This document shows positions 63,021 through 64,000 of a stretch of 64,000 bases of DNA, piece after piece (the first letter of the stretch is position 1; every line of letters starts with the position of its first letter). A program made the translations under genes and the position numbers. Source of the DNA: Opitutus sp. ER46 (GTDB taxonomy: Bacteria > Verrucomicrobiota > Verrucomicrobiia > Opitutales > Opitutaceae); the NCBI RefSeq assembly GCF_003054705.1, contig NZ_QAYX01000025.1, forward strand, positions 62,001 to 126,000, in the 5' to 3' direction. The notes beneath the pieces are model-generated. The model did no database searches. It was not told the origin of the DNA and worked only from the letters and a program-made list of their open reading frames with translations.

Positions 63021-64000
63021 ATGCTCTCGCGCTTCTTCAAACTGCACGAAAACGGCACGACGTTCGGCCGTGAGATCCAGGCCGGCGTCACGACGTTTGC
63101 CGCGATGGCGTACATCCTGGCCGTCAACCCGGCCATCCTCGCCAACACGGGCATGGACCGCGCGGCGCTGGTCACGGTAACGGCGATCACGGCGGCCGTG
63201 GCGACGGCGATCATGGCGCTGCTGACAAACTACCCGATCGCGCTCGCGCCCGGCATGGGCATCAACGCGTTCTTCACGTTTACCATCTGCCTCGGCAGCG
63301 GCGTGCCGTGGTCGGAGGCGCTCGGCATGGTTTTGGTCAACGGCGTGATCTTTCTCCTACTCTCGGTCACCGGCGTGCGCGAGCGGATCATCGCGGCGAT
63401 CCCGCACGGGTTGAAGGTGGCGGTGACGTGCGGCATCGGGTTCTTCATCGCGTTCATCGGCCTCAAGAATGGCGGCGTGATCGTGCCCAATCCCGCGACG
63501 TACGTCTCGCATGGCAACTTCGCCTCGGGCCCGGTCGCGCTCTGCCTCGCGGGCATCCTGCTCACGGCCATCCTCATCGCGCGGCGCGTGCCCGGCGCGA
63601 TCGTGCTCAGCATCGCGGCCGTCACGCTCGCCGGCCTGTTCGTCACCGACGGCACCGGCAAGCACGTCGCGTCCATGCCCGCCGCGCTGCTGTCGCTGCC
63701 GGCGTCACCCGAGCCCGTGTTCTTCAAGCTGACGTTTCAGTTTCTGACGACGGGCGCGGCCTTGAAGCTTGCGCTGCCGCTGATCCTCACGCTGCTGCTG
63801 GTGGATATGTTCGATAACATCGGGACGCTGATCGGCGTCACGAAACGCGCGGGGTTCCTGCGGCCCGATGGCACCTTACCGCGGGCGGGGCGCGCGTTGG
63901 TCGCGGATTCGATAGCGACGATTTTGAGCGCGCTCTGCGGCACCTCGACGGTGGTGAGCTACATCGAGTCGGCGTCGGGCGTGGAGGCGGGCGGCCGCAC
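63021..64000 (+). CDS. NCS2-family purine permease (AzgA type), 3' end cut by window edge
   Basis: The first 326 residues of a membrane permease. It starts MLSRFFKLHENGTTFGREIQAGVTTFAAMAYILAVNP, then LAPGMGINAFFTF and LLVDMFDNIGTLIGVTKRAG, which are hallmarks of the AzgA subgroup of adenine, guanine and hypoxanthine transporters. About nine hydrophobic segments are visible before the window ends. The ATG at 63021 begins the conserved N-terminus. The adjacent region contains no recognisable purine riboswitch. Confidence 0.93.
   Translation, partial: MLSRFFKLHENGTTFGREIQAGVTTFAAMAYILAVNPAILANTGMDRAALVTVTAITAAVATAIMALLTNYPIALAPGMGINAFFTFTICLGSGVPWSEALGMVLVNGVIFLLLSVTGVRERIIAAIPHGLKVAVTCGIGFFIAFIGLKNGGVIVPNPATYVSHGNFASGPVALCLAGILLTAILIARRVPGAIVLSIAAVTLAGLFVTDGTGKHVASMPAALLSLPASPEPVFFKLTFQFLTTGAALKLALPLILTLLLVDMFDNIGTLIGVTKRAGFLRPDGTLPRAGRALVADSIATILSALCGTSTVVSYIESASGVEAGGR

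Overview
The window is GC-rich, densely coded bacterial chromosome. The gene set points to the Verrucomicrobiota, most likely the Opitutaceae. That call is an inference from high GC, a long-form IspG, complex I without NuoEFG, and a C-terminal domain (62.0-62.4 kb) that resembles domains common in secreted Opitutus proteins. There are no rRNA genes, complete tRNAs, CRISPR arrays or insertion sequences. Only the two window edges truncate genes: an MBL-fold hydrolase at the left and an NCS2 purine permease at the right.

Region 1 (0-13.4 kb) is housekeeping. It holds dnaA with a 517-base upstream gap carrying two DnaA boxes, then ispG, rseP and dxr (isoprenoid precursors and membrane proteolysis), and cdsA and uppS (phospholipid and cell-wall lipid carrier). 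A small cyclic-nucleotide-binding protein gene sits in opposite orientation inside this normally continuous cluster. A lipoprotein, a nucleoside phosphorylase-family enzyme, a methyltransferase and a membrane protein follow.

Region 2 (13.4-41.5 kb) is a 28-kb block transcribed leftwards. It contains two complete but different sets of complex I genes, both lacking the NADH module (no nuoE, nuoF or nuoG). Between them lie a ferredoxin gene and fused 2-oxoacid:ferredoxin oxidoreductase genes. The simplest reading is that 2-oxoacid oxidation reduces ferredoxin, which feeds one or both complexes to reduce quinone and pump ions. Each set encodes four antiporter-like subunits rather than the usual three. 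The distal set has L, M, M and N; the proximal set has an MrpD-like protein, an L-like protein, M and N, plus an 86-residue membrane protein. Strong intrinsic terminators follow the oxidoreductase unit (26.13 kb) and the proximal nuo operon (13.44 kb).

Region 3 (41.8-61.1 kb) is a signal-transduction block on the plus strand. It has a NarL-type regulator, a receiver-like protein without the phospho-acceptor Asp, and then a chemosensory operon: PatA-like receiver protein, CheY, CheW, chemoreceptor, CheR, CheA-receiver hybrid, CheB, CheW-DUF4388, CheW, and a regulator whose NtrC-type ATPase domain has decayed. The order PatA-like, CheY, CheW, MCP, then hybrid CheA resembles cyanobacterial Pix/Hmp and Pil-Chp systems that control type IV pili. 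No flagellar genes are present. A porin gene and a triple-PAS hybrid histidine kinase follow.

Region 4 (61.2-64 kb) holds a methyltransferase fused to a secreted-protein-like beta domain, a SemiSWEET-like small membrane protein, and the start of an AzgA-type purine permease. A perfect 14-bp inverted repeat lies in the divergent promoter region of the last two.
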